Below, one piece after another: positions 1-7,173 of a stretch of 10,132 nucleotides of DNA. The notes under the pieces were generated by a model. It searched no databases. It was not told the DNA's origin and was given only the letters and a program-made list of their open reading frames with translations. Positions within the stretch are counted from its first letter, which is position 1; the number at the start of each line of letters is the position of its first letter. Position numbers and translations under genes: made by a program. The stretch is from JBOFCS01 sp051646185 (GTDB lineage: Bacteria > Actinomycetota > Actinomycetes > Mycobacteriales > Mycobacteriaceae), in assembly GCA_051646185.1 (NCBI GenBank), contig JBOFCS010000125.1, positions 1 through 10,132 of the forward strand, written 5' to 3'.

Positions 1-2054
1 CTGATGCTTGTTTTGGCACTACCCAACGATTTGGTGTGCCGATGGGCTTTGGGGGACCTCATGCTGGTTACTTGGCTGTTCGATCGGGATTGGCAAGGCA
101 GCTTCCGGGCCGATTAGTTGGGGTATCGATTGATGCGGATGGAAACCGAGCTTATCGACTGGCATTGCAAACTCGGGAACAACATATCCGGCGTGAGAAA
201 GCCACCAGCAATATTTGTACCGCACAAGTATTATTGGCAATTCTTGCTGCGATGTATGCCAGTTATCATGGTGCAGATGGTCTTCGGGCTATCGCTAGGC
301 GAGTGCATGGCCATGCTGAATCTTTGTATTTAGCTTTGGTTTCAGGTGGAGTTTCGGTTGTTTATAGGGATTTTTTTGATACAGTACTAGTGAAAGTTCC
401 TGGTAAAGCGCGATATTACGTTGATCAAGCCAAGCTGGCTGGCATTAACTTACGGTATGTTGACAGCGATCATGTTGGAATCTCTTGTGATGAGATAACC
501 ACAAAATCGGATATTGACGCTGTACTTTTGGTTTTTGGATGTGCTGAATCGTCAATTGCTGAATTATCAAGTAGCTTTGAAACCAGGACTTCGACCTTCC
601 TTACTCATCCTGCTTTTACTGAGCACAGGACTGAAACAGCAATGCTTCGCTATTTACGGTCTTTGTCGGACAAGGATATTGCACTAGATCGAAGCATGAT
701 TCCGTTGGGTTCTTGCACGATGAAACTTAATGCTACTGCAGAAATGGAAGCTATTACTTGGCCGGAGTTTTCTGCTCAGCATCCCTTCGCCCCAGTGGCT
801 GACACTCCAGGATTGCGGCAAATAATTGCAGATCTGGAAAGGTGGTTATCGGCAATTACCGGATACGACTCGGTAAGTCTTCAACCCAATGCCGGATCGC
901 AAGGAGAATATGCTGGACTATTGGCAATTAGGAATTACCATCTCAGTAGGGGCGATGCACAGCGTGTGGTCTGTTTGATTCCCTCCAGTGCCCATGGAAC
1001 AAATGCGGCATCGGCAGTAATGGTAGGGATGAAGGTAGTTGTCGTTGCTTGCAGAGAAAATGGCGATGTTGATGTTGACGATTTGCGGGCAAAAATTATG
1101 CAGCACGCCTCTGATCTAGCTGCAATAATGATTACCTATCCATCTACGCATGGAGTGTATGAGCATGATATTGACCAAATTTGTGCAGCAGTCCATGATG
1201 CCGGTGGCCAGGTGTATGTTGACGGAGCGAATCTGAATGCTCTTGTTGGGCTTGCCCGCCCGGGGTGTTTTGGTGGCGATGTTAGCCATCTAAATCTCCA
1301 CAAAACTTTTTGTATTCCGCATGGTGGTGGTGGACCTGGGGTAGGTCCGGTTGCGGTTCGTGCACATCTGACACCATTTTTGCCTGGGCACCCATTGTCG
1401 CCAGAGCTTAATGATCAAGGCCCAGTTTCTTCGGCCCCTTACGGCAGTTCATCGATACTACCCATTACTTGGGCATACATAAAGATGATGGGGGCGCAAG
1501 GGTTGAGGCAAGCATCACTGACCGCTATTGCTTCGGCCAACTACATTGCCCGTCGTCTTGATGAGCATTTCCCAGTTCTTTATACCGGAGAAAACTCTAT
1601 GGTTGCCCATGAGTGCATACTCGATCTACGAGAACTTACTAAGTTAACTGGTGTTACGGTTGATGATGTCGCAAAGAGATTGGCCGATTACGGATTTCAC
1701 GCCCCAACTATGAGTTTTCCGGTTTCTGGAACCTTGATGGTCGAGCCTACTGAGAGTGAAAATCTTGATGAACTTGATCGTTTTTGCGAGGCTATGATAG
1801 CGATTAAAGCTGAAATTGATCGCGTTGCTTCAGGGGAGTGGGCAGTTGATGATAATCCGCTGCGAGGAGCTCCCCATACTGCCGAATGTCTTGTTGAGCA
1901 GTGGGATCATCCATATAGCAGGAAAATTGCTGCGTACCCAATGGGCACTCATGTCAGGGCAAAAGTGTGGCCCTCGGTGCGTCGAATTGATGGCGCCCAT
2001 GGAGATCGAAATCTTGTTTGTTCTTGCCCGCCGGTAGAGGCTTTTGCTGATTAA
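1..2054 (+). CDS. gcvP: Glycine dehydrogenase (decarboxylating), P-protein of the glycine cleavage system; 5'-truncated by window edge
   Basis: This PLP enzyme decarboxylates glycine and transfers the aminomethyl group to lipoyl-GcvH in the cytosolic glycine cleavage complex. The frame is open from base 3, with no start in the window, and gives 683 residues. Family members have about 950, so roughly 270 N-terminal residues lie off the left edge. The end of the N-terminal half is visible in QRFGVPMGFGGPHAG and TREQHIRREKATSNICTAQ. The C-terminal half has SMIPLGSCTMKLN, QPNAGSQGEYAGL and SSAHGTNAASA. The PLP-lysine motif is HLNLHKTF, with the lysine codon at 1302-1304, followed by the glycine-rich loop PHGGGGPGVGP. 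Near the C-terminus is MVEPTESENLDELDRF. All key motifs are intact, with no frameshift. This is the only plus-strand gene, and its TAA stop lies two bases from the stop of the convergent VWA gene. Family identity is certain. Confidence 0.97.
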   Translation, partial: DACFGTTQRFGVPMGFGGPHAGYLAVRSGLARQLPGRLVGVSIDADGNRAYRLALQTREQHIRREKATSNICTAQVLLAILAAMYASYHGADGLRAIARRVHGHAESLYLALVSGGVSVVYRDFFDTVLVKVPGKARYYVDQAKLAGINLRYVDSDHVGISCDEITTKSDIDAVLLVFGCAESSIAELSSSFETRTSTFLTHPAFTEHRTETAMLRYLRSLSDKDIALDRSMIPLGSCTMKLNATAEMEAITWPEFSAQHPFAPVADTPGLRQIIADLERWLSAITGYDSVSLQPNAGSQGEYAGLLAIRNYHLSRGDAQRVVCLIPSSAHGTNAASAVMVGMKVVVVACRENGDVDVDDLRAKIMQHASDLAAIMITYPSTHGVYEHDIDQICAAVHDAGGQVYVDGANLNALVGLARPGCFGGDVSHLNLHKTFCIPHGGGGPGVGPVAVRAHLTPFLPGHPLSPELNDQGPVSSAPYGSSSILPITWAYIKMMGAQGLRQASLTAIASANYIARRLDEHFPVLYTGENSMVAHECILDLRELTKLTGVTVDDVAKRLADYGFHAPTMSFPVSGTLMVEPTESENLDELDRFCEAMIAIKAEIDRVASGEWAVDDNPLRGAPHTAECLVEQWDHPYSRKIAAYPMGTHVRAKVWPSVRRIDGAHGDRNLVCSCPPVEAFAD

Positions 2055-2056
2055 TC

Positions 2057-3841
2057 TTAAGGGAGATAAGCAGCTAAGCCATCAGCTAGTTGCTTATCTG
2101 AAGTCCTTGGGATTTCGAGAAGAGTTCCGCGGGTTTGGGCTGTGAGTTCCTGAAAAGTTGCCCTATCGGTATTGCTGCCAATACTAATAATATCAATATG
2201 TACCGGTCGGCTTGGATCGGTAGATTTTTGAATTTGCGACAGCAGTGAGGAGTCAGTAATTGCCGTGTCATCATTGGGTCCATCAGTGATTAAAAGTACT
2301 GAATTATTAAGGCCTGAAACATAGTTACTGACTGCAGTTTTATAGGCGGCGAGAATTGAAGCGAATGTTGCTGTGCTTGTTGCTGGTTTAAGTCCGAGCA
2401 AAGCAGCTGAAATTGCAGCAGCGCGCGTCCCCTGGCGAAACTCGGTACTTGTTAATGGGCCAAGTGGAACGCTTATTCGATATGGTTTGGTGCCGTCTAA
2501 GTTCTGGCTGTACACCCACAATCCTATATTCGAGTACTGAGGCATTTCAGTAATGCGCTTAGCTAAAGCTGTGGCTACTGCCGAAAGTCTTGTCACCGAT
2601 CCTTCGGTGCTGCCCATCGAGCCTGAAATATCTAGTAAGACTGTGGTGTTTTGTCCGGGTCTTGGATTGCTCAGATATCCACTAAGCTGATGTGCGACTG
2701 TTGGATCAGGTAGCAGCAGTACTGCACTAGTCGCTGGAAAACTGCTAACCGAATTCGCCGAGTTTTCCTTGCCTTCTACTCGAAATCCAGCTTCAGCCAA
2801 TATATTTAGTTGATCAGATTGGCGGGCAAATTCAAAGAAACTTCCAGTAGCCCGTATTTTTTCTTCACTAAGCCATGGTGCAATCAATCTCACAACAGGG
2901 TAGTCAGCAATGGGGGTAGCCCCTTTCGGGGACCAAATGCCAAGTGCAGTTTGTTGGTCTTTGAAAGTAGCGACTAGGTTTTGTTCGGTTGTCGGCACTG
3001 CATGGATCACTGCAGTCTTAGGATCTGATTGGGTGGAGAGTGCCTCTAAGGCGGCAGCTGTCGTACTGGGTGACTCCTGCGGAGCCCCTACCGCCAGTTG
3101 TGAGAGTGCACGGGCCACTTGCGCTGAGCTTGCTAGGTCAGCGGTCAGTGGTCCAGGGCTCGTGCCAGATAGCGCAGTTCCGATGGCTTGTGCAGCTAGC
3201 GCTGATGCATCGCTGTCTGCAGAAGGTGGTAGCGAAAGTCGCAGGTTACCCCAGCCGGAAAGATTGTGCGAGTCCAATGCTAGAGAATCTGACTGTAATC
3301 TGGGCAGATCTGCCCAACTTAGGTCAGAGTTTGCTAAGTTTTTTGCAGCAACCGCAGGCATAGCGAGAATAATGGGGCTGCTCGCTAAGGAGCGCGGTTG
3401 CCCATCAACCAACTCGGGTTTTGTCCTCGTAAACTGATTGCTCTGTAACGAACTAGCAGCAACCCAGGCCGCAGGTTGTGGGCCTAGGGATTTTTCATCC
3501 CATGGTATTTCGTCAGAAAGGGAACGAAGAACCTCAGTGGAATCTCCCTCATGGACGGTGACATTAATGCAGTAATCCCGAATAACTGAGTTGCCCTCAT
3601 TATATCGAGCGGCGATACTGGTTAATGCCTCAGTAAGTTCAGGTGTGGTCATAATCGGAACCTCTGAGGGGCCCTTTACACAAGACTCAGCTGCTGTCGC
3701 ACCTTGTTGGTTAACGCGGTTGTTAACTGCGCGCCATGAGAAAATTCCGGCAATGAGCACTGCAACTAAAGCAACAGCTATAAGCGGGCCTTTACTGATA
3801 CCACGCTTTGAGCTAGCACTGCGGTGTTCACCCACGGTCAT
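2057..3841 (-). CDS. Membrane-anchored extracytoplasmic protein: binding-protein-like region plus C-terminal VWA domain
   Basis: This 594-residue protein is probably displayed outside the membrane. Residues 1-17 are basic and hydrophilic, and about 18-37 form one hydrophobic segment (GPLIAVALVAVLIAGIF), an uncleaved anchor or signal peptide; no lipobox is visible. Residues about 55-390 resemble the extracellular solute-binding-like region found in actinobacterial VWA proteins. C54 and C91 could form a disulfide. From about 398 there is a von Willebrand A domain with a MIDAS metal site DISGS (D404, S406, S408), a TST segment near 488-490 and LLITDGPND (D520). VWA domains usually mediate metal-dependent protein binding; the partner is unknown. 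It matches the position of M. tuberculosis Rv1836c next to glcB. GAAAGG lies only 3 bases before the ATG but 9 bases before a GTG at codon 3 (3835-3833), so the true start may be that GTG. It lies downstream of malate synthase across a 138-bp gap containing two hairpins. Confidence 0.85.
   Translation of the reverse strand: MTVGEHRSASSKRGISKGPLIAVALVAVLIAGIFSWRAVNNRVNQQGATAAESCVKGPSEVPIMTTPELTEALTSIAARYNEGNSVIRDYCINVTVHEGDSTEVLRSLSDEIPWDEKSLGPQPAAWVAASSLQSNQFTRTKPELVDGQPRSLASSPIILAMPAVAAKNLANSDLSWADLPRLQSDSLALDSHNLSGWGNLRLSLPPSADSDASALAAQAIGTALSGTSPGPLTADLASSAQVARALSQLAVGAPQESPSTTAAALEALSTQSDPKTAVIHAVPTTEQNLVATFKDQQTALGIWSPKGATPIADYPVVRLIAPWLSEEKIRATGSFFEFARQSDQLNILAEAGFRVEGKENSANSVSSFPATSAVLLLPDPTVAHQLSGYLSNPRPGQNTTVLLDISGSMGSTEGSVTRLSAVATALAKRITEMPQYSNIGLWVYSQNLDGTKPYRISVPLGPLTSTEFRQGTRAAAISAALLGLKPATSTATFASILAAYKTAVSNYVSGLNNSVLLITDGPNDDTAITDSSLLSQIQKSTDPSRPVHIDIISIGSNTDRATFQELTAQTRGTLLEIPRTSDKQLADGLAAYLP
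2065..2098 (+). terminator. Candidate gcvP terminator hairpin inside the 3' end of the VWA gene
   Basis: A 12-bp inverted repeat (2065-2076 and 2087-2098) encloses a 10-base loop and starts 11 bases after the gcvP stop. Eleven pairs are Watson-Crick. The other, G2073 with T2090, is a G-U wobble in plus-strand RNA but a C/A mismatch in minus-strand RNA, so the fold suits the gcvP transcript better. No U-tract follows, so this is not a canonical intrinsic terminator. It could equally be a 3'-end stabilising hairpin. Confidence 0.4.
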
Positions 3842-3857
3842 CGACCTTTCTTATTAA

Positions 3858-3884
3858 CCAGCGGTATATCAGAGGTACCGCTGG
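3858..3884 (-). other. Perfect inverted repeat in the leader of the VWA gene
   Basis: Nine-base arms CCAGCGGTA and TACCGCTGG enclose a 9-base loop. The repeat ends 17 bases before the VWA start codon and just upstream of its AAAGG ribosome-binding site. In minus-strand RNA the hairpin is followed by UUAAUAAG. It could be a 5'-UTR hairpin, an operator for a dimeric regulator, or a weak terminator for upstream transcription. The symmetry is seen directly; the role is inferred. Confidence 0.45.
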
Positions 3885-3914
3885 ACTAAGGTCACTGTAG
3901 TGCAATACCTGTTT

Positions 3915-3960
3915 GCCCTGGATGCAGCTGCAACATTGTTCGGCGAGTTGCATCCAGGGC
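3915..3960 (-). terminator. Candidate malate synthase terminator hairpin
   Basis: A perfect 12-bp inverted repeat, GCCCTGGATGCA (3915-3926) and TGCATCCAGGGC (3949-3960), encloses a 22-base loop and begins 19 bases after the malate synthase stop. The stem is GC-rich and strong, but the minus-strand RNA continues AAACAGG with no U-tract. U-tract-free hairpins are commonly predicted at actinobacterial gene ends. It may separate malate synthase from the VWA gene, or only attenuate read-through. Confidence 0.5.
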
Positions 3961-3979
3961 GGTGGCAATAGAATGCTAA

Positions 3980-6166
3980 TCAGCTATTTGCCGCTTTATA
4001 TTCGCGACGGCGTCGGTGGAGTATGGGCTCGGTATATCCGTTTGGCTGTTGGGCTCCTTCAAGGATGAGTTCTTGCGCAGCTTGGAAGGCAATGTTTGTA
4101 CCAAAATTAGGTGCCATGGCTGTGTAGGTGGGATCGGCATGGTTCTGTCGGTCCACAACTGGAGCCATACGCTCCAAGCTGGCTGTTATCTCCTCGGTGG
4201 AAACTACGTTATGGCGAAGCCAGTTAGCTAAAAGTTGGCTTGAAATCCGCAGCGTTGCACGATCTTCCATAAGAGCTACATCGTGGATATCAGGCACCTT
4301 CGAGCAGCCAACACCATGATCAATCCAGCGAACTACATATCCAAGGATAGATTGGCAGTTATTATCCAGTTCTTCTTGTTTTTCTGCTTCAGTCCAGTCA
4401 AGGCTGGGGGCGAGTGGGATGGTCAAAATATCATCGACTGATGCCCGTTTCTTGCCGACAAGCTGCTTGTGAATCTCAAAGACATTCGCTTTGTGGTAAT
4501 GCAGGGCATGCAAAGTCGCGGCAGTGGGAGAAGGGACCCAGGCAGTGTTTGCCCCAGATCGAGGATGCGCAATTTTTTGCTCAAGCATGTCAGCCATCAA
4601 ATCAGGCATGGCCCACATACCTTTACCAATTTGGGCTTTGCCGCTCAGACCTGCTGCCAAGCCAGTGTCAACATTAAAGTCTTCGTAGGCAGAAATCCAG
4701 CGCTGTGCCTTCATATCTGCCTTGCGGACTACTGCTCCAGCTTCCATTGAAGTATGAATCTCATCGCCGGTGCGGTCAAGGAACCCGGTGTTGATAAAAA
4801 CTATGCGCTCACTGGCTGCCGCGATAGCCGCTTTGAGGTTAACGGTGGTCCGTCGTTCTTCATCCATAATTCCCACCTTGAGAGTATTTTTAGGTAAACC
4901 TAAAATTTTCTCAACGTAACCAAAAATTTCAACCGTAAAGGCAACTTCCTCAGGGCCATGCATTTTTGGTTTCACGATATAAATAGAGCCAGTTCGGCTG
5001 TTATTCAATGGACCGTTTGACTCATGAGTGCTGAGCCCATGCATGGCAATCATTGAGGTAATCAGAGCGTCGAGGATACCTTCAGGTACTTCATTGCCCT
5101 CAGAATCAAGAATCGCTTCGTTGGTCATGAGATGACCAACATTACGAACAAAAAGCAGTGACCGACCGTGCAGTGTTAAAGGTATCCCCCCTTGTGCGGA
5201 GAGATATTGTCGATCGGGGTTGAGGGTGCGGGTGAAGGTGGACCCGTTTTTAGAGACTTCCTCAGCCAAGTCCCCACGGTTTAGGCCTAACCAATTGCGG
5301 TAGCCAACCACTTTATCTTGGGCATCAACAGCGGCAACCGAATCTTCAAAGTCCATGATCGTAGTAACCGCTGACTCAAGAAGCACATCTTTGACTCCGG
5401 CTGAGTCGGTTTGGCCAACTGGGCTAGTGGAGTCAATCTGGATCTCAAAATGCAGGCCATGGTGTTTGAGTAGGATGCCGACTGGGGCAGCGGTATCGCC
5501 GGTGTACCCAATAAATTGAGTTGGGTCAGCTAAATTTACCTGCGTTCCATTGGACAGTGTTACTGTTACAGCGCCATCGATAATCGCATAGGCAGTACTT
5601 GCACTATGCGATCCTGAAGCCAGTGGTGCAGCCTCATCCAAGAATTTGCGAGCGAACGCGATGACTTTGTCACCACGAACCTTGTTGTATCCCTTGCCCT
5701 TTTCGGCACCATCGGCCTCGGAAATAGCATCTGTTCCGTATAGTGCATCGTAAAGCGAACCCCAGCGTGCATTAGAAGCATTGAGGGCAAATCGGGCATT
5801 GAGGACGGGTACCACTAACTGAGGACCCGCAGTAGAGGTAATTTCACTGTCTACATTTGCTGTGGTGATGCTGAAATCAGCAGGTTCAGGTAGGAGATAA
5901 CCAATATGCTCAAGAAACGCCTTATAGGACACCGGGTCGTGAGCTTGACCTGAGCGCTCACGATGCCATTGGTCGATCTGAGCTTGCAGGCTATCGCGCT
6001 TGGCAAGTAATTCCCGATTCTTCGGGGCGAGGTCAGCGATGAGAGTGTTTGCACCAGACCAAAACGCCTCGGGTGTTACACCGGTGCCGGGTAAGGCTTC
6101 ATTGTTAATGAAGTCATAAAGAACTTGTGAAATCTGCAGTCCGCCGGATTGAACTCGCTCGGTCAT
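3980..6166 (-). CDS. glcB: Malate synthase G
   Basis: Condenses glyoxylate with acetyl-CoA to give malate and CoA in the cytosol (glyoxylate shunt and glycolate use). The gene is called aceB in corynebacteria. Its 728 residues match the usual ~720-740 of the monomeric G isoform. The TIM-barrel core signatures are MDFEDSVAAVDA (from 271), LLFVRNVGHLMTN (R341, glyoxylate/enolate stabilisation), KMHGPEEVAF, GIMDEERRT (E436, Mg2+ ligand), FLDRTGDEIHTSMEAG (D464, Mg2+ ligand), WIDHGVGCSKVPDI (C621) and ALMEDRATLR (D635, catalytic base). These are offset by a constant 2 from the M. tuberculosis GlcB numbers as I remember them (R339, E434, D462, C619, D633). The ATG at 6166 has AGGAG 10 bases upstream. 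The 117-bp gap upstream probably holds its own promoter. All key residues are intact. Confidence 0.97.
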   Translation of the reverse strand: MTERVQSGGLQISQVLYDFINNEALPGTGVTPEAFWSGANTLIADLAPKNRELLAKRDSLQAQIDQWHRERSGQAHDPVSYKAFLEHIGYLLPEPADFSITTANVDSEITSTAGPQLVVPVLNARFALNASNARWGSLYDALYGTDAISEADGAEKGKGYNKVRGDKVIAFARKFLDEAAPLASGSHSASTAYAIIDGAVTVTLSNGTQVNLADPTQFIGYTGDTAAPVGILLKHHGLHFEIQIDSTSPVGQTDSAGVKDVLLESAVTTIMDFEDSVAAVDAQDKVVGYRNWLGLNRGDLAEEVSKNGSTFTRTLNPDRQYLSAQGGIPLTLHGRSLLFVRNVGHLMTNEAILDSEGNEVPEGILDALITSMIAMHGLSTHESNGPLNNSRTGSIYIVKPKMHGPEEVAFTVEIFGYVEKILGLPKNTLKVGIMDEERRTTVNLKAAIAAASERIVFINTGFLDRTGDEIHTSMEAGAVVRKADMKAQRWISAYEDFNVDTGLAAGLSGKAQIGKGMWAMPDLMADMLEQKIAHPRSGANTAWVPSPTAATLHALHYHKANVFEIHKQLVGKKRASVDDILTIPLAPSLDWTEAEKQEELDNNCQSILGYVVRWIDHGVGCSKVPDIHDVALMEDRATLRISSQLLANWLRHNVVSTEEITASLERMAPVVDRQNHADPTYTAMAPNFGTNIAFQAAQELILEGAQQPNGYTEPILHRRRREYKAANS

Positions 6167-6194
6167 GTAAGTGCTACTCCTGTCCCTGGCGGGG

Positions 6195-6210
6195 TGTGCC
6201 TGTAAACACT
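6195..6210. promoter_or_regulatory. Candidate CRP/GlxR-type operator upstream of malate synthase
   Basis: The 16-mer TGTGCCTGTAAACACT has outer half-sites TGTG and CACT with GTG-N8-CAC spacing, as in the CRP-family/GlxR consensus TGTGA-N6-TCACA. Of the outer bases, 7 of 8 match; the inner A/T positions do not. It lies 29 bases upstream of the start codon. In Corynebacterium, GlxR is known to bind near the malate synthase gene aceB, so the location fits. A loose promoter (TTGCAC, 17 bases, TTAAGA on the minus strand, with TTAAGA at 6226-6221) would place the site just after the transcription start, a repressing position. Confidence 0.35.
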
Positions 6211-6237
6211 GGCCCCAAAGTCTTAACCTCAGATTAC

Positions 6238-6256
6238 TCGTCTGTGCAAGAGACGA
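6238..6256 (-). terminator. Weak hairpin after the CNNM / unknown-protein operon
   Basis: Six-base arms TCGTCT and AGACGA enclose a 7-base loop, 28 bases past the stop of the gene ending at 6284. No clear U-tract follows in minus-strand RNA (GUAAUCU). It is the best candidate for ending the upstream operon ahead of malate synthase, but the stem is short and it overlaps the region where a malate synthase promoter would sit. Confidence 0.25.
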
Positions 6257-6283
6257 CCGTTTTGGGATGAGGGCGTGCTTAAT

Positions 6284-7168
6284 TTACTGAGTTAACTTCG
6301 AATGAGAGGCCAGCAATGATTGGCAACGAGTCAGTAGTGCTGTTCGCAATCTGGTGGCGCGGTCGGCTAGATCGGCTTGCTCTCGGACGTAGTCGGCTCG
6401 TCCAGCTGGATGCTCGATCTTAATGGGGGAGTACCCGTGCGCTGAGAGATCGTATGGGCTGGCGCGCATGTCAAGAATTCGGGCGTCAATAGCAAGTTCC
6501 AGACACTCGATGATGATTTCCGACTCGATAAGAGCGCAGAGTTTATAGGACCATTTATAGAGATCCATATTGGCGTGGATGCAGCCTGGCTGTTCATAAG
6601 TGAGTTGGGCCTCGCGAGTTAAGGCAAGTGTATTCAGTGGGAGGGCAGCAGGGGTGAAGAACCTGTACGCATCAAAATGTGTGCAGCGAAGATTCATCGA
6701 CTTAACCACGGCATCAGTGGCTTGAGATCCCAAGCGGAGTGGAATATTTTTGTGACGTAAGACTGCATGCTCGCTTTGGTAAACCATCGCCCATTCATGT
6801 AAGCCGAAGCAACTTAGCTGTGCTGGTCTTATTTCGGTAGCACTTAGTAACTTTGATATGTAATCAATTGTTGGAGCACGTCGTTTGAGAAGTTCTTGAG
6901 AAACGGTGAGACCATTGTCGGTGAGGCAATAGTGGGCGTAGTGAGCCATTACGGTCTTTTGGGCCTCGCTTAGCGTGATGCCAAAACCTGGATGCCAACG
7001 TGCAAGGTAACTAGGTTTAAAGCTGTAGTAGGTGAACAGGAAATCTAGTACAGGATCAGGTGTGTTACTACGCATACGACGGTAATGCGGGGCAATGATT
7101 TTTTGTACTCTTCTTGAGTATTGTTCACTACGTGCACTCCAGTCCTTTGCTTCAAGAATAGTCGTCAT
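6284..7168 (-). CDS. Conserved actinobacterial protein of unknown function (often labelled 3-methyladenine DNA glycosylase)
   Basis: From the preferred ATG at 7168 the product has 294 residues. A GTG at 7174, whose first base is the last base of the upstream TAG stop, would add two. Neither start has a clear Shine-Dalgarno sequence, so coupling to the upstream CNNM gene is likely. It resembles a family I remember in mycobacteria and corynebacteria under the name 3-methyladenine DNA glycosylase. I see no helix-hairpin-helix GPD signature or MPG motif, so that activity is not supported here. Numbered from the GTG, motif blocks are DFLFTYYSFKP (44-54), RWHPGFG (59-65), CFGLHEWAMVY (122-132), LRCTHFDAYRFFTPAALPLN (162-181), EQPGCIHANMDLYKWSYKL (194-212) and ASPYDL (238-243). 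Their wealth of His, Cys, Asp, Tyr and Trp suggests an enzyme active site or metal/ligand site. It is cytosolic, with no signal peptide or membrane segment. Confidence 0.75.
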   Translation of the reverse strand: MTTILEAKDWSARSEQYSRRVQKIIAPHYRRMRSNTPDPVLDFLFTYYSFKPSYLARWHPGFGITLSEAQKTVMAHYAHYCLTDNGLTVSQELLKRRAPTIDYISKLLSATEIRPAQLSCFGLHEWAMVYQSEHAVLRHKNIPLRLGSQATDAVVKSMNLRCTHFDAYRFFTPAALPLNTLALTREAQLTYEQPGCIHANMDLYKWSYKLCALIESEIIIECLELAIDARILDMRASPYDLSAHGYSPIKIEHPAGRADYVREQADLADRATRLRTALLTRCQSLLASHSKLTQ

Positions 7169-7173
7169 AGCCA

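Noticed and set aside
2910..3437. A 175-codon plus-strand open frame opposite the VWA gene
   Set aside because: It is antisense to a well-supported coding region, has no recognisable domains or ribosome-binding site, and its Ala/Ser-rich product is what a shadow of this gene would give.
3662..3697. Cys54 of the VWA protein as a lipobox cysteine
   Set aside because: It lies about 17 residues past the hydrophobic segment and the preceding residues (TAAES) do not form an L-x-x-C lipobox next to the membrane span.
6211..6226. AAGACTTTG on the minus strand as a possible RamB site upstream of malate synthase
   Set aside because: Only the first half resembles the remembered RamB motif (AA/G-AACTTTGCAAA); the GCAAA half is replaced by GGGCC.
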